Shown here: piece by piece, positions 22,496-34,966 of the stretch
Layout: each line of letters begins with the position of its first letter
Numbering within the stretch: position 1 is the stretch's first letter
From: Dryas octopetala
Lineage: Eukaryota; Streptophyta; Magnoliopsida; Rosales; Rosaceae
Direction: 5' to 3'
Assembly (NCBI GenBank): GCA_963921425.1
Contig: OY992832.1
Coordinates: 24,154,835-24,218,834 of the forward strand
Length of the DNA stretch: 64,000 nucleotides
The notes under the pieces: model-generated
What the model saw: the letters and a program-made list of their open reading frames with translations, nothing else
Told to the model about the DNA's origin: nothing
Databases searched by the model: none
Program-made: the position numbers and the translations under genes

Positions 22496-23593
22496 TCACT
22501 GACAATATAATCAAATTCATGTTTTCCTCTCCCTGTGTTTTCCCTTATTCTTCTAAAAAATCATAAAAGTTAAGGGATTCTTCCTCCGTCTTTTCAGAGA
22601 GATGATAACTCAACCATAGCCCTAAATTGGTGAGAGAAAGAAAAAAGAATTAAAGCTGTTAGTTACAGGTGAATCGGCTTTTATAAGGTTAAGTAGGGGT
22701 ATGTAGTGGTGAAAGAGAAGTTGCATGGAAAAAACTCACAGCCAACGAAGTTGAACCTGCGTAATAAAAGATTGGGTTGAAGGATTTGGTGGAGAGTTTG
22801 GCGGAAGGAGACGAGTCGGAACATTTTATTCGCGAGAAAATGAAATAAAGCTGCGTATGTGATATCTCTAAGGTAGGTTGAAGTGTCTACTGTTTGACAT
22901 AAAATACATCATATATCTTTTTATACACTAACTCTTTAACTTAGGATTTTTTGTAAGTTTTCTTTTGTTTTTGTATTTTTAGGATTTTCAGGACAATTTG
23001 GTGAAACAGTTTGAAATTTGCATGTTTGGAGACAAATTTGAATTTCATGATGCAATACAAGGAAGAATGAACAAAATAGGGTAAAAATTGACCACTAGAA
23101 GAAATATCACAAGCAAAGGTCGGACGTAATGATATTTATTACGAGGCTTGTAATAATATTTAGGGAAAAGATTTTATACCCTATTAATTAGGACACAAAA
23201 TACATGTGCCTTATTAGGGACAAAATACATGTGCCTTAATCCTATGTGGCAAAGTTAAATAATACACATCATATAGTATTTATTATGCTCCACATATTTA
23301 GCATTCCTCTAATAAAAGAAACATTTATAAGTCACCAGTTACTATCATAGAACCCATAATTGAACCCACAACTACCCACACAATATTCACAGCTCTACAT
23401 AAATCTTTCATTTATCAACTCTCATCTCACGTACACACTTTTATGTCCCTACTTCCGGAGTAATTTTTATATAGAGACCGAAGTGATTGAAGGTTGTTGA
23501 GAGATGACAAAGAATTGGCACGAATCAAATTGGTTACGCTCTTCTTTCTAAAGTTTTTTCAAAATCTGGTTATAATGTTTTTATAATATTTGA
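22496..23593. other. Intergenic DNA
   Basis: No gene seen. A small direct duplication of GACAAAATACATGTGCCTTA lies around 23190-23245. Confidence 0.4.
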
Positions 23594-25008
23594 TTAGGTC
23601 ACAATCTCCTTTGAAGCCATTTTAGAGTGAATGAAATGACAATCTACTTCAATTTGTTTTGTCCATTCATGAAACATTAGTTTGTTAGCAATATGAATGG
23701 TTGTCTGGATAACACAATAGAGAGGAGTTAAATCTTGTATTAAGATTCCAAATCTTATAGAAGACTTCTCAACCAAGTTAACTCACAAGTTATGTGAGTC
23801 ATTGCACAGTAATTAGTCTTAACACTTAATCGAAAAAAAATTAATTGCTTCTTACGTCACAAGATTTCCTTCTATAAAAGTACAATAGCATGATGTTGAT
23901 CTTCCATTTGAGCGAGAACCTTCCATTATGCCGCAATATACCCTTCAATGCAAAGATGTATGTCTTGAAGATTGGTAAAGAAGATCATGACTTGTTGTAC
24001 TCTTAAGGTACTTTAAAATATGTATAGCTACATTCATGTAAGGGACTTGTGGGTCGGCCATGAATTGACTCAACGCACTGACTGCATATAAAATATTTGG
24101 TCGAGTAATAGTTAAGTAGATCAATTTACCAACTAGTCTTTTATATATACATTCCAAGATCATTAACTAAGTCACCGTCACCAGTCTTCAATTTTTGGTT
24201 TAGCCTCCATAGGTGAAGCAACCGGTTTAGCTCCAAGATAATATGTAACTCTCAAAAGATCAGGAACATATTTTCGTTGAGACAAATATATAAACGCATT
24301 CATTTAATCTAGCAACCTCAATACCAATGAAATAACAAAGCTTGCCCATATTTTTAGTATGAAAGTTTGAACTAAGATGACTAATCAAAATATGAATTCC
24401 TTTACTATCACTTCCAGTCATAGCAATGTCATCAACATAGACGACATCCAAGATCACAGTACCACGTTCTGTCTTCTTAAATAACATTGAGTAATCAACT
24501 TGACTTGTAATCATTCCATGAGTAACCACAAGTTTGCTGAATTTGTCAAATTATGCGCGAGGAGATTGTTTAAGTCCGTAAATAAATTTATGCGGAGGAC
24601 AAATATACTCCCTTTTGGACTTAAACCAGGTGGTTTAGCCATGTGCACGGTTTCACTCAGATTGCCATGCAGAAAAGTGTTCTTAACATCAAGTTGATGA
24701 AGTGGCCAATCAAGATTTACAACAAGAGATATAACAATACTAACAAAGTTGAGCTTGACCACAAGAGAGAAAGTTTCAATGTAATTAAGACCATATGTTT
24801 GGGTGAAGCCCTTTGCAACAAGGCTCGCATTTAACCTGTCAATTGTATCATTTAGATTTTGCTTCATTGTAAAAACCCAACAACAACAAACAATATGTGT
24901 ACTAATAGTACAAAACAACATAATCACTAATTTGAATTGACAAGCACATGCATATGAATGGTTATTGAATGCATAGAGGGTAAGCGTTGTTATTCCATAA
25001 TGACACAT
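23594..25008 (-). pseudogene. Copia retrotransposon pol relic (RT-RNase H)
   Basis: Minus-strand pieces in the correct order with frame breaks. Reverse transcriptase: LVAKGFTQTYGLNYIETFS and WPLHQLDVKNTFLHGNLSE (24840-24660), then the catalytic YVDDI (about 24440). Connection: RLVGKLIYLTITRPNILYAV (about 24140). RNase H end: FHEWTKQIEVDCHFI (about 23665). Integrase and Gag are missing, and there are frameshifts after PPGL and between the blocks. No LTRs recognised. Confidence 0.88.
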
Positions 25009-25150
25009 TCTTATTCTATTAGCGTACGCACCATGACTTCCCTCGATGTTTGATCAACAAGGTTGCCATTAGCTCTCCAATGAGTAAGTTTGAAAATCTC
25101 AATCTAGTTTGGCTCCTCACCATTGTGATCCTGAGCCTGGAACAATCATA
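25009..25150 (-). pseudogene. Possible Ptta/En-Spm transposase exon fragment
   Basis: On the minus strand a frame reads FKLTHWRANGNLVDQTSREV, resembling the FKxTHxRKDGxWVDxxSxxV signature of plant Transposase_24 proteins. Very short, so tentative. Confidence 0.35.
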
Positions 25151-25156
25151 TATTGT

Positions 25157-27375
25157 TGTTGAGCTAGTGTGTATTTCATGACATTTTATGTTGCTAACTC
25201 CCTAATCTAGAGTGCAAGAACTCGATATTTTCTGTCTTTTCAGTTTGTTTTATTGTTTTGTAGGTAATTAGAGCAAAGATGGAAGAAAGAAGCTAAAAGA
25301 TCCGTTTTTGGACATTTCCTAGTCAAGCTAGGAAAAGAGGAAAAATCTTTGTCAAACCAGGAAAAACTGTAATCCTAGTCAAATGAGGATTTCTAGTCTC
25401 ACAAGCAAAGATGAAGCTTAAAGAAGAAGAAATCATGATTGTCCAAGATCATAAATGAGAAATCCTAGTTGGAGCAGTAAATCCTGGTTGAACTAGGAAA
25501 ACCTAATCCTAGTAGGAAAAGGAGTTCTAACTTCATTGGGACTAATGATGGACAAAATGGTCAAAGTGAAATCCGAGTTGGACTAGAAATCCTACATCTA
25601 CAAGGAGTCCTAGTAGGACTATGAGAAGTTGGTCAAACTCAACGCAAATGGTCAATGGTTCTAGAAGCTTCCACAAGTTATTGGGCCTTCATACAAGCAA
25701 ACATTGAGGAGTGAGCCTTGAGGAGCATGCGCATGGACATGATGGAGCCCTAGAAAAGTGGCGCATGAAGGAAGATGGGCTTAAGTGATGTCGTAAGCTC
25801 AAGGGGAAACCCTAAGTCCTTGCCGCAAATTCTATTGCCTTAAGGGACAAGGAAGATGCTTTTCCTAGTTGGTTTTGAACTCTCCACCTTCTCACCCTAT
25901 ATAAATACCCTCATTCTCTCACAATATAGATTTTTTTTTTTACAACTTTTAGAGCTTACAATTTCAGAATTTTAGAGAGAGAAAGAGAAAGAGGATTTCG
26001 ACATTGAGAGGAAGAAGATAGAGCTTGTCACAAGCCCTAGCTAACCCTAGCCGTGACCCTCCTTGCTTGTGATCTCTCTCTTGCTTCCTTCTTTGTGCAG
26101 AAATTCCTTATGTGTCTTTTTAATGTTTTCTCTTGTTTTTTTTATTTCAATTGTTTAGTTTATTTTAGTTTGTTTGTTGACAATGAATTGAGATTTTGTT
26201 TATAATCTTGTAGTTTATTTTCTGAATTTGTTTATTATGATTAGTTAGTTGATTATGATTAGCATGTTGAGATGAAAATTGAAGTTTCAATTAGGCCAAA
26301 AGACGTTTTTTGTCCCTGTACTATGTTTGAATTGCACTTTGGTCCCCGTCATCTGTGGTTCCATTAATGTCGCAATCAAGTCCAAACCGTCAAAATTGTC
26401 TACTTCATAGCCAATCAGGTGGTGCCACGTCCGCATTTTCCGTCTCAATTTTGACGGGTTGGACCTGATTGCGATACTAATGAAAATACGGTCCTTAAAA
26501 AATGCAAATTGAAATGACGAAAACCAAAATACGACTCAGTCATAGTACAGGGACCAAAAATGTCTTTTGACCTTTCAATTATGTGATTAACCGCGAGCCG
26601 ATCAGTCTATCATTCTTCTAGTTATTGGTTTGATGTTTGCATGTAATAAGAATCTTTTATCTATTAGAATTGATCCTATTTGTATGAATACTTTGACTGG
26701 CCACCTTAAGGAATTGCATCTAGTTTAAGTTATGAAATTAAATAAGTTCGAAAGGCTGATAATTTTAATTGGTAACGAGTGAATATCCTAAGAACGTATT
26801 CATGATAATAAGATTCCATAGGTGCTCATAGGTTACATGTTTCGATGGGTCTATGCTCTATGTGTTTAACGTTCCCTAAGAACGATAATGACTCTCGCAT
26901 GGCTAACAGCCCTAAGTATAACCAAGCTTTAGGGAACATGTATAGTTAACTAATTAGGGTAAGCCTATAAAGCTCTTTGTTATGTCATAAAGGGACTATT
27001 GCTAAAAGAGATAATCAAAACTTTTAGTAGTCAAACTTTGTTATATTGTGTTCAAATTGGTTGCTAGTAAGGTTTATAATATGGGATTACATGATTGAAA
27101 TAGATTTTGAATTCTCAACATTGCAAGATAATTGCGTGTGTGTGTGTTTGTTTGGTGGTGTGCATGAGTTTCAAACCTACAACCCCCCTTGCTGTGTGTG
27201 TGTGTGTTAGTGAGTTCTAGTTGATAATAGAAGTGGTTTGTTGTGTGTTTAACCATTTCTCGTGGGATCGACCTCGTACTTGCATTCTTTGCTATTAATG
27301 CGATTCGTGCACTTGCGAGTAAAGCCGTAATATGTTTTAATTGATTTATTTAATTTTGCTCTAAAAAAACAACAA
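25157..27375 (+). mobile_element. Long non-coding LTR-type element (right end uncertain)
   Basis: It begins TGTTGAG and shares a long stretch with 62624-61446 on the other strand: the AGAGTGCAAGAACTC leader, GGACATTTCCTAGTCAA, many CCTAGT repeats, CTATATAAATACC (25897 area, a probable LTR TATA box), and CCCTAGC with TTGACAATG further on. Near 27265 it has GTGGGATCGACCTCGTACTTGC and a GTGCACTTGCGAG block found near the ends of such LTRs. No coding sequence. A Mutator MITE is inserted at 26294. Confidence 0.55.
26294..26571. mobile_element. Mutator-type MITE (278 bp) inside the LTR element
   Basis: Inverted ends GGCCAAAAGACGTTTTTTG and GGTCAAAAGACATTTTTGG, each followed by GTCCCTGTACTATG, flanked by perfect 9-bp direct repeats TTTCAATTA (26285-26293, 26572-26580). 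Removing it restores the continuity of the host LTR sequence with its relative at 61.5 kb. Confidence 0.93.
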
Positions 27376-27890
27376 TAATTTTTATGCAAATATGAAACCA
27401 CCCAATCAAATTAAACTAAGTTCCTGATTTCATTGTTAAACATTATGTATATCAAATTATGGCCTATTGCTTACGTATTTTATTGTGATTTTGTCCTGGT
27501 AGTATGACCTATTAGCAACTTTTCCCATAGTTCGCGGTGTTGATTTCACAGCGAATCTATTGCAAATATCACACCAAAATCATAAAACGGTTACAAGCTA
27601 TATGCTTTCATTTTAAATCTTTAGATAGATAACATGTGCACTTCAAGAACATTCATGTTGTTCTCACCACCCTGGTAGACTTATAATATATAAGAAAAAT
27701 CAATTTCTCAAATGAGTGATAAATTAAATATTTTTAAAATTTTTCATGTGGGTTTATATACTCTCATTTGTGAAAGAAAAGAAATCATTTTAATTTGGAT
27801 AAAAAAAGCTTACTTTTTTGTTGAAAATAGATTTCCTAGTACTGTAAAATTGGTTCCATACGTAAAATGTTTCAAAGAGGGATTCATATT
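27376..27890. other. AT-rich intergenic DNA
   Basis: No gene, RNA or clear repeat recognised. Confidence 0.4.
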
Positions 27891-27898
27891 CTAAGTAG

Positions 27899-28616
27899 CA
27901 GGGCTGGGTCAGAATAATCGCACAACCGCAACCGCACCCAATACCGACGCAACTACAACCGCAACCGCAAAAAAGCTGTCCGACGATTGCTCGAAGATCG
28001 GTAGCGATTCGCCTACCATACCGATGGTGGGTGGTGGCGGTGGCGGTTTACAAATCTCAAGCCGTCGGTATACGGATACCGAACCACCCCACTTCTTCTT
28101 CTTCAATCTTCAATCTTCTGGATTCTTCTTCTTCTTCTGGCTTCTTCATCTTCTTCTGTCTTCTTATTCTTCTTCGATCTGGCTTCTTCTTCTTCTTCTT
28201 TCCGGTTGCAGATCAAGGGTGGTGTTTTTGGTGCGACGGTGAGGCTGGCTGGTGCGTTGGTGTTGCTGGTCTCTGGTTGCAGATCAAGGGTGGTGTTATT
28301 GGTGCGACGATGAGGCTGGTGCGGTGGTGTTGCTGGTCTCTGGTTGCAGATCGAGGGTGGTGTTGTTGGTGCCACGACGAGGATGGTGGCTTGGCAGTGC
28401 GTGGAGGCTCCGACGAGGCGAGCTTGGGCTGCTTGGCTGGTGCGACGGCCAGCCACCGACACCGATCACACCGATCCGACAACAACCGCATCCGAAGCCG
28501 TCGGTAACCGACAGTGTCGGTGGCGGTGGCGGTGGGAATTTGGGCAATTCCAACCATGGTCGGTCGATAATCGGTCTGGCCCTTACGATTCGGTTACCGA
28601 CCCGCCACCAGCTCTA
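27899..28616. mobile_element. Non-autonomous hAT-like element (718 bp)
   Basis: Ends CAGGGCTGG and TAGAGCTGG (right end, reverse complement), flanked by perfect 8-bp duplications CTAAGTAG (27891-27898, 28617-28624). The interior has a CTTCTT-rich tract and about 2.5 tandem units of ~70 bp starting GGTTGCAGATC (28205, 28275, 28341). These create overlapping open frames on both strands without real coding content. Confidence 0.85.
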
Positions 28617-28624
28617 CTAAGTAG

Positions 28625-30390
28625 GGTAAGAATTAAATAGGGAAAAATTTATAAACATGACACATATTTTAATGGTTGTTACATTGCAAGACATTAATTT
28701 TTATTTATATTAATGAAGGACACATATTTGCATAAAATACCTCGAGGCCTTTGACTGCAAATTTGAAATATAGCTTCAAAAGGGGGAAATTAAACTCTAT
28801 TTTATTTTTCAAATTCAAAACCCCATTTTCATCTTTGTGTAAAACTGAAAGTGTAATGCAGAATATGGATTCAGAAATTTCAGAAAATGAACGTTGCACC
28901 TCACGTGCCAAACGGCCATTATATTCCTTTCTAATTTCATTTTGGTCCCTACTATTTCCATCAGACCCTGAACCCCAAAATGTGATGTATTAATTACACA
29001 CTTCTAAGACAATTTTTAATGACCAATTTCTCCTAACTCAACTCTTATATTCCTAATTCACAGGAATCCCAAAAAAAAAAAAATCATAATTGAAAAAACT
29101 AAGCATATTTATGATATTGTTAATGTTTACATATAAGGGTGACAGGTCTTGTAACTCTTGTTGACTAGATTATTGTGTTCGTATTCGAATGATATACGGG
29201 TGTTCGACCATATTAAGTCCACATGGATCACATGTGTCTCAAAATTCCTCAGCTCAAAAATTACCTAATTAGGTATGCTTCATCATCATATGTAATATGT
29301 TTATGTAATCAATTAGTAGACTTGAATAATAGGTACAACCTATAATATTACGAAGCATTTGATTAGTTCAATAAAAATATCATTTTAGGTTTGGGCTAGT
29401 ACATATTCAAATTTAGCTAGTACAAACTACAATGTCTGCTTTCTAGTATTATATAGACTATTTAAAAGTACAAATAACAATTGTTTCAAACCACTAAGGT
29501 CATAGACTTATTATAATTGTGAGTTATAGCCTTGTAGTTCTAGTGATATATAGAACATTTATCTCCCACACTCATGACCAAAGTTTGACTCTCATATCTT
29601 TTCTTCCTCCAAATTAATTAAAAAAAATATGGCATATTGAATCAACATAACATGATTATCAGACATATCATTTAGTATATTTTTTATGTTAATCAACTTG
29701 AAACACAAACTATTTATGAATCATATTAATGTGCAATTGACCAGATGTTAATACGAACATAATTATATTACTAACCTATTAATTCACGTTGATTTGGAGT
29801 GTTATAAAAATGTGTACAAACAATTGGCCATATTGAATATCCATTGTAGAAATTTAATTTATTAGATGGAAAGATTCAATAGGTAATTTATAGCTTTATT
29901 AGAAATTTAATCAATTTGATGTAGGACGTCTAAATTATAAGTTACTTCAAAAAACTTGTGCATGCATATGATATGTATGTTCAGCTAATTAAATTTTTAA
30001 TTTACAGGCCATCTTACTTATTATTTTGGCAAGCATAACATTAAAGTCATGAGAGTCCATTAAATTACTCATAAACCCAATATGTTCGTGTACACAGAGC
30101 AGAAAAACTACACTATCGAGTGCTCGGTTGCATTTGCAAGCGCCGAACACTCGATGGACAGTTTGGATTTCTACTTAAGTTTTGGGCCGGCTAGGGTTGA
30201 CTTAACTTTATTTCTCATTTTGGGCTTCTAATTAAAGGACCCTTTATTTTATGGCGAAATATAAGAAGGATTAATGCATTTTTTTTAAAATTTAGATTAA
30301 ATTGTGGCTTGATTAAATATGTTGAAATTTTTTGGGCCGAAAGTCACCCATATGAGGCTAGAAGATGTTCGAAGTGGGCCAATGAGGCTG
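28625..30390. other. Intergenic DNA
   Basis: AT-rich, no gene supported. A small frame at 28751-28993 has no motif. The only structured item is the hairpin at 30115-30155. Confidence 0.4.
30115..30155. other. Short imperfect hairpin
   Basis: ATCGAGTGCTCGG and CCGAACACTCGAT form a 13-bp stem with one mismatch around a loop that itself contains TGCATTTGCA. Too short for a typical plant microRNA precursor; function unknown. Confidence 0.4.
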
Positions 30391-30399
30391 AGAATTTTG

Positions 30400-32080
30400 A
30401 GGACCATCATTATGACTTATGAGGCTTTCTTCACCTAGCCGGTAGCCCCATTCCCAGCTCCATACAATTGGAGCATAAGACAAATAAAGCGATCCATCAG
30501 TAACGTTAACATCGAAATAAATGGATGTACTTGGAATAAGGTTCCAAAAGCATGGTCTACTACCAACCCAGTTGGTTCCATGCTATTTCACTCTTTCACA
30601 GATTTTGAGCAACAATAAGGTCATCAATAACTATTCCCCATCTCCACTTAGGACCCATAAATCGATCAGTAGTTCGAGCACTTGCCACTGAAGCAGCATC
30701 ACCAAAAAACATGGTCAAAGTCATCTGAATCCTAGTGTGCATAACCACCTGGAAGTCGACTGGAAGCTGAAGTACGTACAACATTATGTGAGTTGCATGA
30801 ATAGGATAATGCTTTGTCTGTTTGACCCCAAAATAAATTTAAAAAGAACCCAAGTTACAACCTACATATGATCGAGATGGTCATTGCAGTTTATATAATT
30901 CCCATTTAGCTCCCATTTTTATCGGTTTAAGAACTTCCTTCTCATCCTTATTCTTTCTCCTTTAAATTAATTAATAACTTCATTTTGCACCATACCCTTA
31001 CAAAGCTACTATTTCCCTCAAATCCTTAATGAATAAGGTGCCTGGGACAAAATGTCTCGCTTGTCGAATTATAAGAATACTTCATGAGGACACTATTGTC
31101 TTCATGACCATAACATCCACAAATATTGTGTGGGGAGCTACAAACAACATTATAAACACATCAGTTGCATGACAATACTATTTGGGACAACATTGTATTC
31201 ACGCATAACCATTGACCCTTGACCTGTCTGACCCGACCTTTCAGAACTTTGCCATTCAATCTTAAATTTGATGATACAACTGGCGTTGAGTTTGTCTCCA
31301 CCTCGCCGTATATCTTGTGTCGTCTTCTTGCCCACTCTTTCATCATACACGAAGGATCGAAGCCGTGAAATTTCATAAAAATTTTGAACGGCATATAAAG
31401 GCTTTAACTGGCAACTTTTGGAGAAGAAATGTGACCAAAATCAAATCGTATGATTGAAGAGATATTATACCATTTGAAGTTGCACAAATATTTCTATATA
31501 AAGGGCTATCTACTACAGATTGGAATAATCTTAACTATCCAAGTGTTATCTTCCACCATCTTGACAATCTTATAGAAACTAATTAATATAATGCACATTT
31601 TAGTTTCTAGCTAGGAACTTTGAGCAATCTTGTATATAATTCTTCTTTTGATTTTTTGGGGTTGGTTTTTGTGAGTGCAAAACACAAACCAACAAACAGC
31701 AAAGTGTTAGGCTTCATTGTCTCCTTCAGACATATTTTCTTAATCCCCTTTGTACACTACTAATGTGGGAAAATAATGTCTTAAGAAAAATGTTGTTACA
31801 ACTTTAAGCATAAACTCCCTCATTAGCCATAACCAGCAAAATTGTTCCAACATAAAATGCCATGTCAGCCACCTTAGGAAGTCGACGAGCCCACAGTGTT
31901 GGGCAGCCATTTGAGCCATTGGTCGCCTCCATCCATTTTGACGTAGAGAAAACAATAAAATTTTCTAAACCAGCATTAAGAACTTGAAAAAAAAAATGAT
32001 CTTGGAATCCACCAGAGTGAGAAATATTTCTCAAAGTATTTGATAAAGTTGAAGAATGAATGAAAATACAAAGCATACTA
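30400..32080 (-). other. Unidentified possible gene relic, minus strand
   Basis: Several short minus-strand frames have a protein-like look: 31960-31805 (STSKWMEATNGSNG..., PKVADMAFYVGTILLVMANE), 31394-31150 (FVYDERVGKKTTQDI), 30750-30596 (HTRIQMTLTMFFGDAASVAS, GPKWRWGIVIDDLI) and about 30565-30420 (STSIYFDVNVTDGSLYLSYA, PIVWSWEWGYR). They are not in one frame and no clear exon chain emerged. I do not recognise the family. It could be an eroded gene, a transposon-derived ORF, or chance. Confidence 0.25.
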
Positions 32081-32094
32081 GGACTTTGTTATAA

Positions 32095-34264
32095 AATTTT
32101 ATTTACTCGCAAATATACGAGCCATGTAATATACTAACGAGGTTGAACCTCAAGGAATGATGCAAAACGATACACTAAGCTTAAACTTAAGTTAATTCAA
32201 AACTAACCTAGTTTAGAAATTTTGTTGGTTTGTAAGGCAACTTAAAAGAAAATGCAATTAAAGTATAAAGCAAATAAGTAGATGAAAGAAGAATAAAGTA
32301 AATAAAGGGGTAAAAATTTAAAAATTAAATCTAGAGAGGAAAATAACAACTTTTTGGTTTTAGAAGTTAAACAATGGTATAAGAACCAAGGTTAGAATGA
32401 CACACCACTATGAACATATCAAATGAGATTTTTAGTAATTTCCCAAAAAGGAGGGCACCCAAGAGTCACTTGATGCCCTCTTACAAAAATAAATATGATT
32501 TGAGCACAAAAATTGATGATTTATATAGTAGACCTTGATTTTTCTTAGAAAATACAAATTTTAAGCAACTCAAGTGAACAAAAAACTAAAGAACAACTAG
32601 AGTTCAAAAAGGTTTGTGTTTAAAAGATTAACCATAAAGCTAAAATGTAAAAAGAGGATCTAACTATCTATAATATATGACATTATGGGTGAAAGATGGT
32701 CTTTTTCTCATTTTAATATCAAGATCTAGAGCTTGTAGGATCTAAATAAGGGAAGAATTAACATAAAAGCCTCGCTTGATAATATTCATGGTGATGCTTC
32801 CCCCTTACCTTGATAAGGGGGTTTAGTGATCACCCATGAGCTTAAAACTTAAATAAAAATAAATAAAGAAATAAACAAGCATGTAATTTAAAGAATAAGA
32901 AAATAAATAATACTACTAACTATAAAGTAAAAAACTACATAAAATAAAAGACATAAAGTAAATAAAAGATTAAGAGAAGAGAGACATGAATTAAAATTTC
33001 ATTTCATTAAATAAAAGTGCAACAAAATAAATAATATTTATATTCTCTCTCATACATCATAGCCAAAAAGCTTGAAAGAGAAATCCTATAAATATACTAG
33101 AAAGAAACAGAAAATTAAATATAGGGAAAAAAAAGATATGAGAAAGGGGCTGAAACCCTTCTTATATAGGCAAGACTTAAGGTAGAAAATATCAGAAGAG
33201 AAAGAACATGTGTCACTAAAAGAGAGGGTGACAAAATGATAGACACGGAATGGAGAGGCTGGAGCAAGGTTGGATATGACACGTGTCAACATGTGAGTGG
33301 AGGAGAGGATGATTAATCAAAGAGTAGTGAGAGCGGAAAGGAAAGAGCCGTTGGCGACGCGCGTCAGCAAGAAAAGAAGGAGAGAGAGAGACAGCTGGGC
33401 ATGCCGCATGCGGAAGGAAGGAGAGGCAGCTGCTATGTGGTGCACCACGTGTCGCCTTCTGATAAGCTGAGGAGAAGATTAATCGAAACAATTTTGATTT
33501 GGGCGGAAGCTTTGCTGATGTGGCGAGCTGCAGGCGGCTTCAGAGAGAAAAAGAGAGAGAAGAGGGAACGGCTTGCTTGCTGGCTCGGCTGGGAGAGTGG
33601 GCTGGCTTGGGGACGCGTGTCATGCAGAAGAGAAAGAGAAGGGGAGGCAGCTGTCACACAGCTGGAGAAGGAAGGCTGAGAGGGAAGCTTCTGCTGGTCC
33701 TGCGACCCTTCGGCTTCTAGTGAGTTGGGCTGGGCTTGGGCTATTCGCAAGTGGGCTGCAGCTGGGCTTCATTTCTTCTTTCTTCTTCATTTCTGGGCTG
33801 GGCTTATTTTCTTTGGGCTTTCTTCACACCAACCAACAAAACAAATAAAATTAATTAATAAAAATTCTAATTTTAAATCTAGCATAAATAAAAATAAATG
33901 CAACCTAATAAAATCTAAGAAATATGAAAAAAACTAATAAAACCCACTAATTAACTAAATAAAAAAAATAAGAATTAAAAAACTGAAAATGCTAAAAGAC
34001 ATTGACAAAAATGTATGAATTTAAGGATATAATACATATATAAATTGAGCTCAATTGACTTTATATAGGATTTTAAACTTAGTCCTACTAAGAAACATAA
34101 AAAAGTGAATCCTAATTAACAAATAAAAGCAAGTCTAATCTTAATTGAAAAGGAAAAATATATATAATTAATACCAACTTAAAAAGGAAAACTAAAATAG
34201 AAATATCTTAAAAATTAATAAAGCCAGAGAATAATATTTTGAACCTAAGAGTTGTCTTGCATCA
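32095..34264 (-). mobile_element. Long LTR of a gypsy element
   Basis: On the minus strand the LTR starts TGATGCAAG at 34264, directly after a purine tract AGAGGGGAC (34265-34273) that fits a polypurine primer. It ends near 32095, where TTTACTCGCAAATATACGAG and AGGTTGAACCTCAAGGA match the 58.9-kb relative. CTATATAAG around 33170 (minus) is a probable LTR TATA box. ORFs seen at 33.2-33.9 kb lie in the GC-richer LTR leader and are not supported as genes. Confidence 0.65.
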
Positions 34265-34740
34265 GTCCCCTCTACTTGTAACGAAATCAACCTCGAGTTA
34301 TCTTTAGGATATAACAGCTCATCATTAATATGAAACTCATATATGTCAGCCCTCACAACTTGTACCCCTTTTGTTAATTAAGCTTTAGGCACAAAGACCT
34401 ACATTTTGTATCTTTGGGAAGTTTGACAAGATCCACTACATGCTTAAGAATCGAGAAATAGACCAAAGAGAATGGACATTTCTGGTCGCACTATAAACGC
34501 CACTATTGAACATAAACACCACTTGAGGAAGGGCATAGTCCTACTGTTTCGACTTGTCTCCACAAGTACTACGAATCATGTTACCCATGGTCTTGTTAGT
34601 ACCTCTATCTATCCATCAATTTGCTAATGATTTGTGCTACTACAATTTAATGTAGTGCCAAACAGCTTCCACAAGGTGATCCAAAAGTGACTCAAGAACT
34701 TAGTGTCAACTTCGGATTAGGAGAACCAATAAGGGCAAGT
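34265..34740 (-). pseudogene. Gypsy integrase C-terminal relic
   Basis: Minus-strand translation across frame breaks gives [30 protein letters not shown], a stretch like the RTMPFLKW region, PFSLVYFS, HVVDLVKLPK and finally the conserved tail with LISLQVEGTDA. This matches the end of Ty3/gypsy integrase. Multiple stops; 5' parts of pol are missing. It lies exactly where the internal region should meet the 3' LTR. Confidence 0.75.
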
Positions 34741-34966
34741 TCATCAGAAGTAAAACATAACATAAAGCCGACAAACCAGTATCGAGGACTCAAGGAAGAA
34801 GCAAAAATGGCTCAGCAATGGTTGTTGAGCGCTTGATGCCTGGTATGCATGAAAAAAATAAAAACTAATGGCCAATATTATATAACGTTAAATTATTACA
34901 ATATTATTGAAGTTTAGTTAGAATTCTAAAATCCATATGATTTTAGTTTGTAAAATGTAAAATCAA

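Noticed and set aside
28024-28640. Overlapping long frames on both strands
   Set aside because: All lie inside the hAT-like element and are produced by its tandem units and CTT repeats.
33216-33937. Cluster of frames on both strands at 33.2-33.9 kb
   Set aside because: They lie in the GC-richer leader part of a gypsy LTR; a corresponding stretch occurs in the 60-kb copy without conserved frames.
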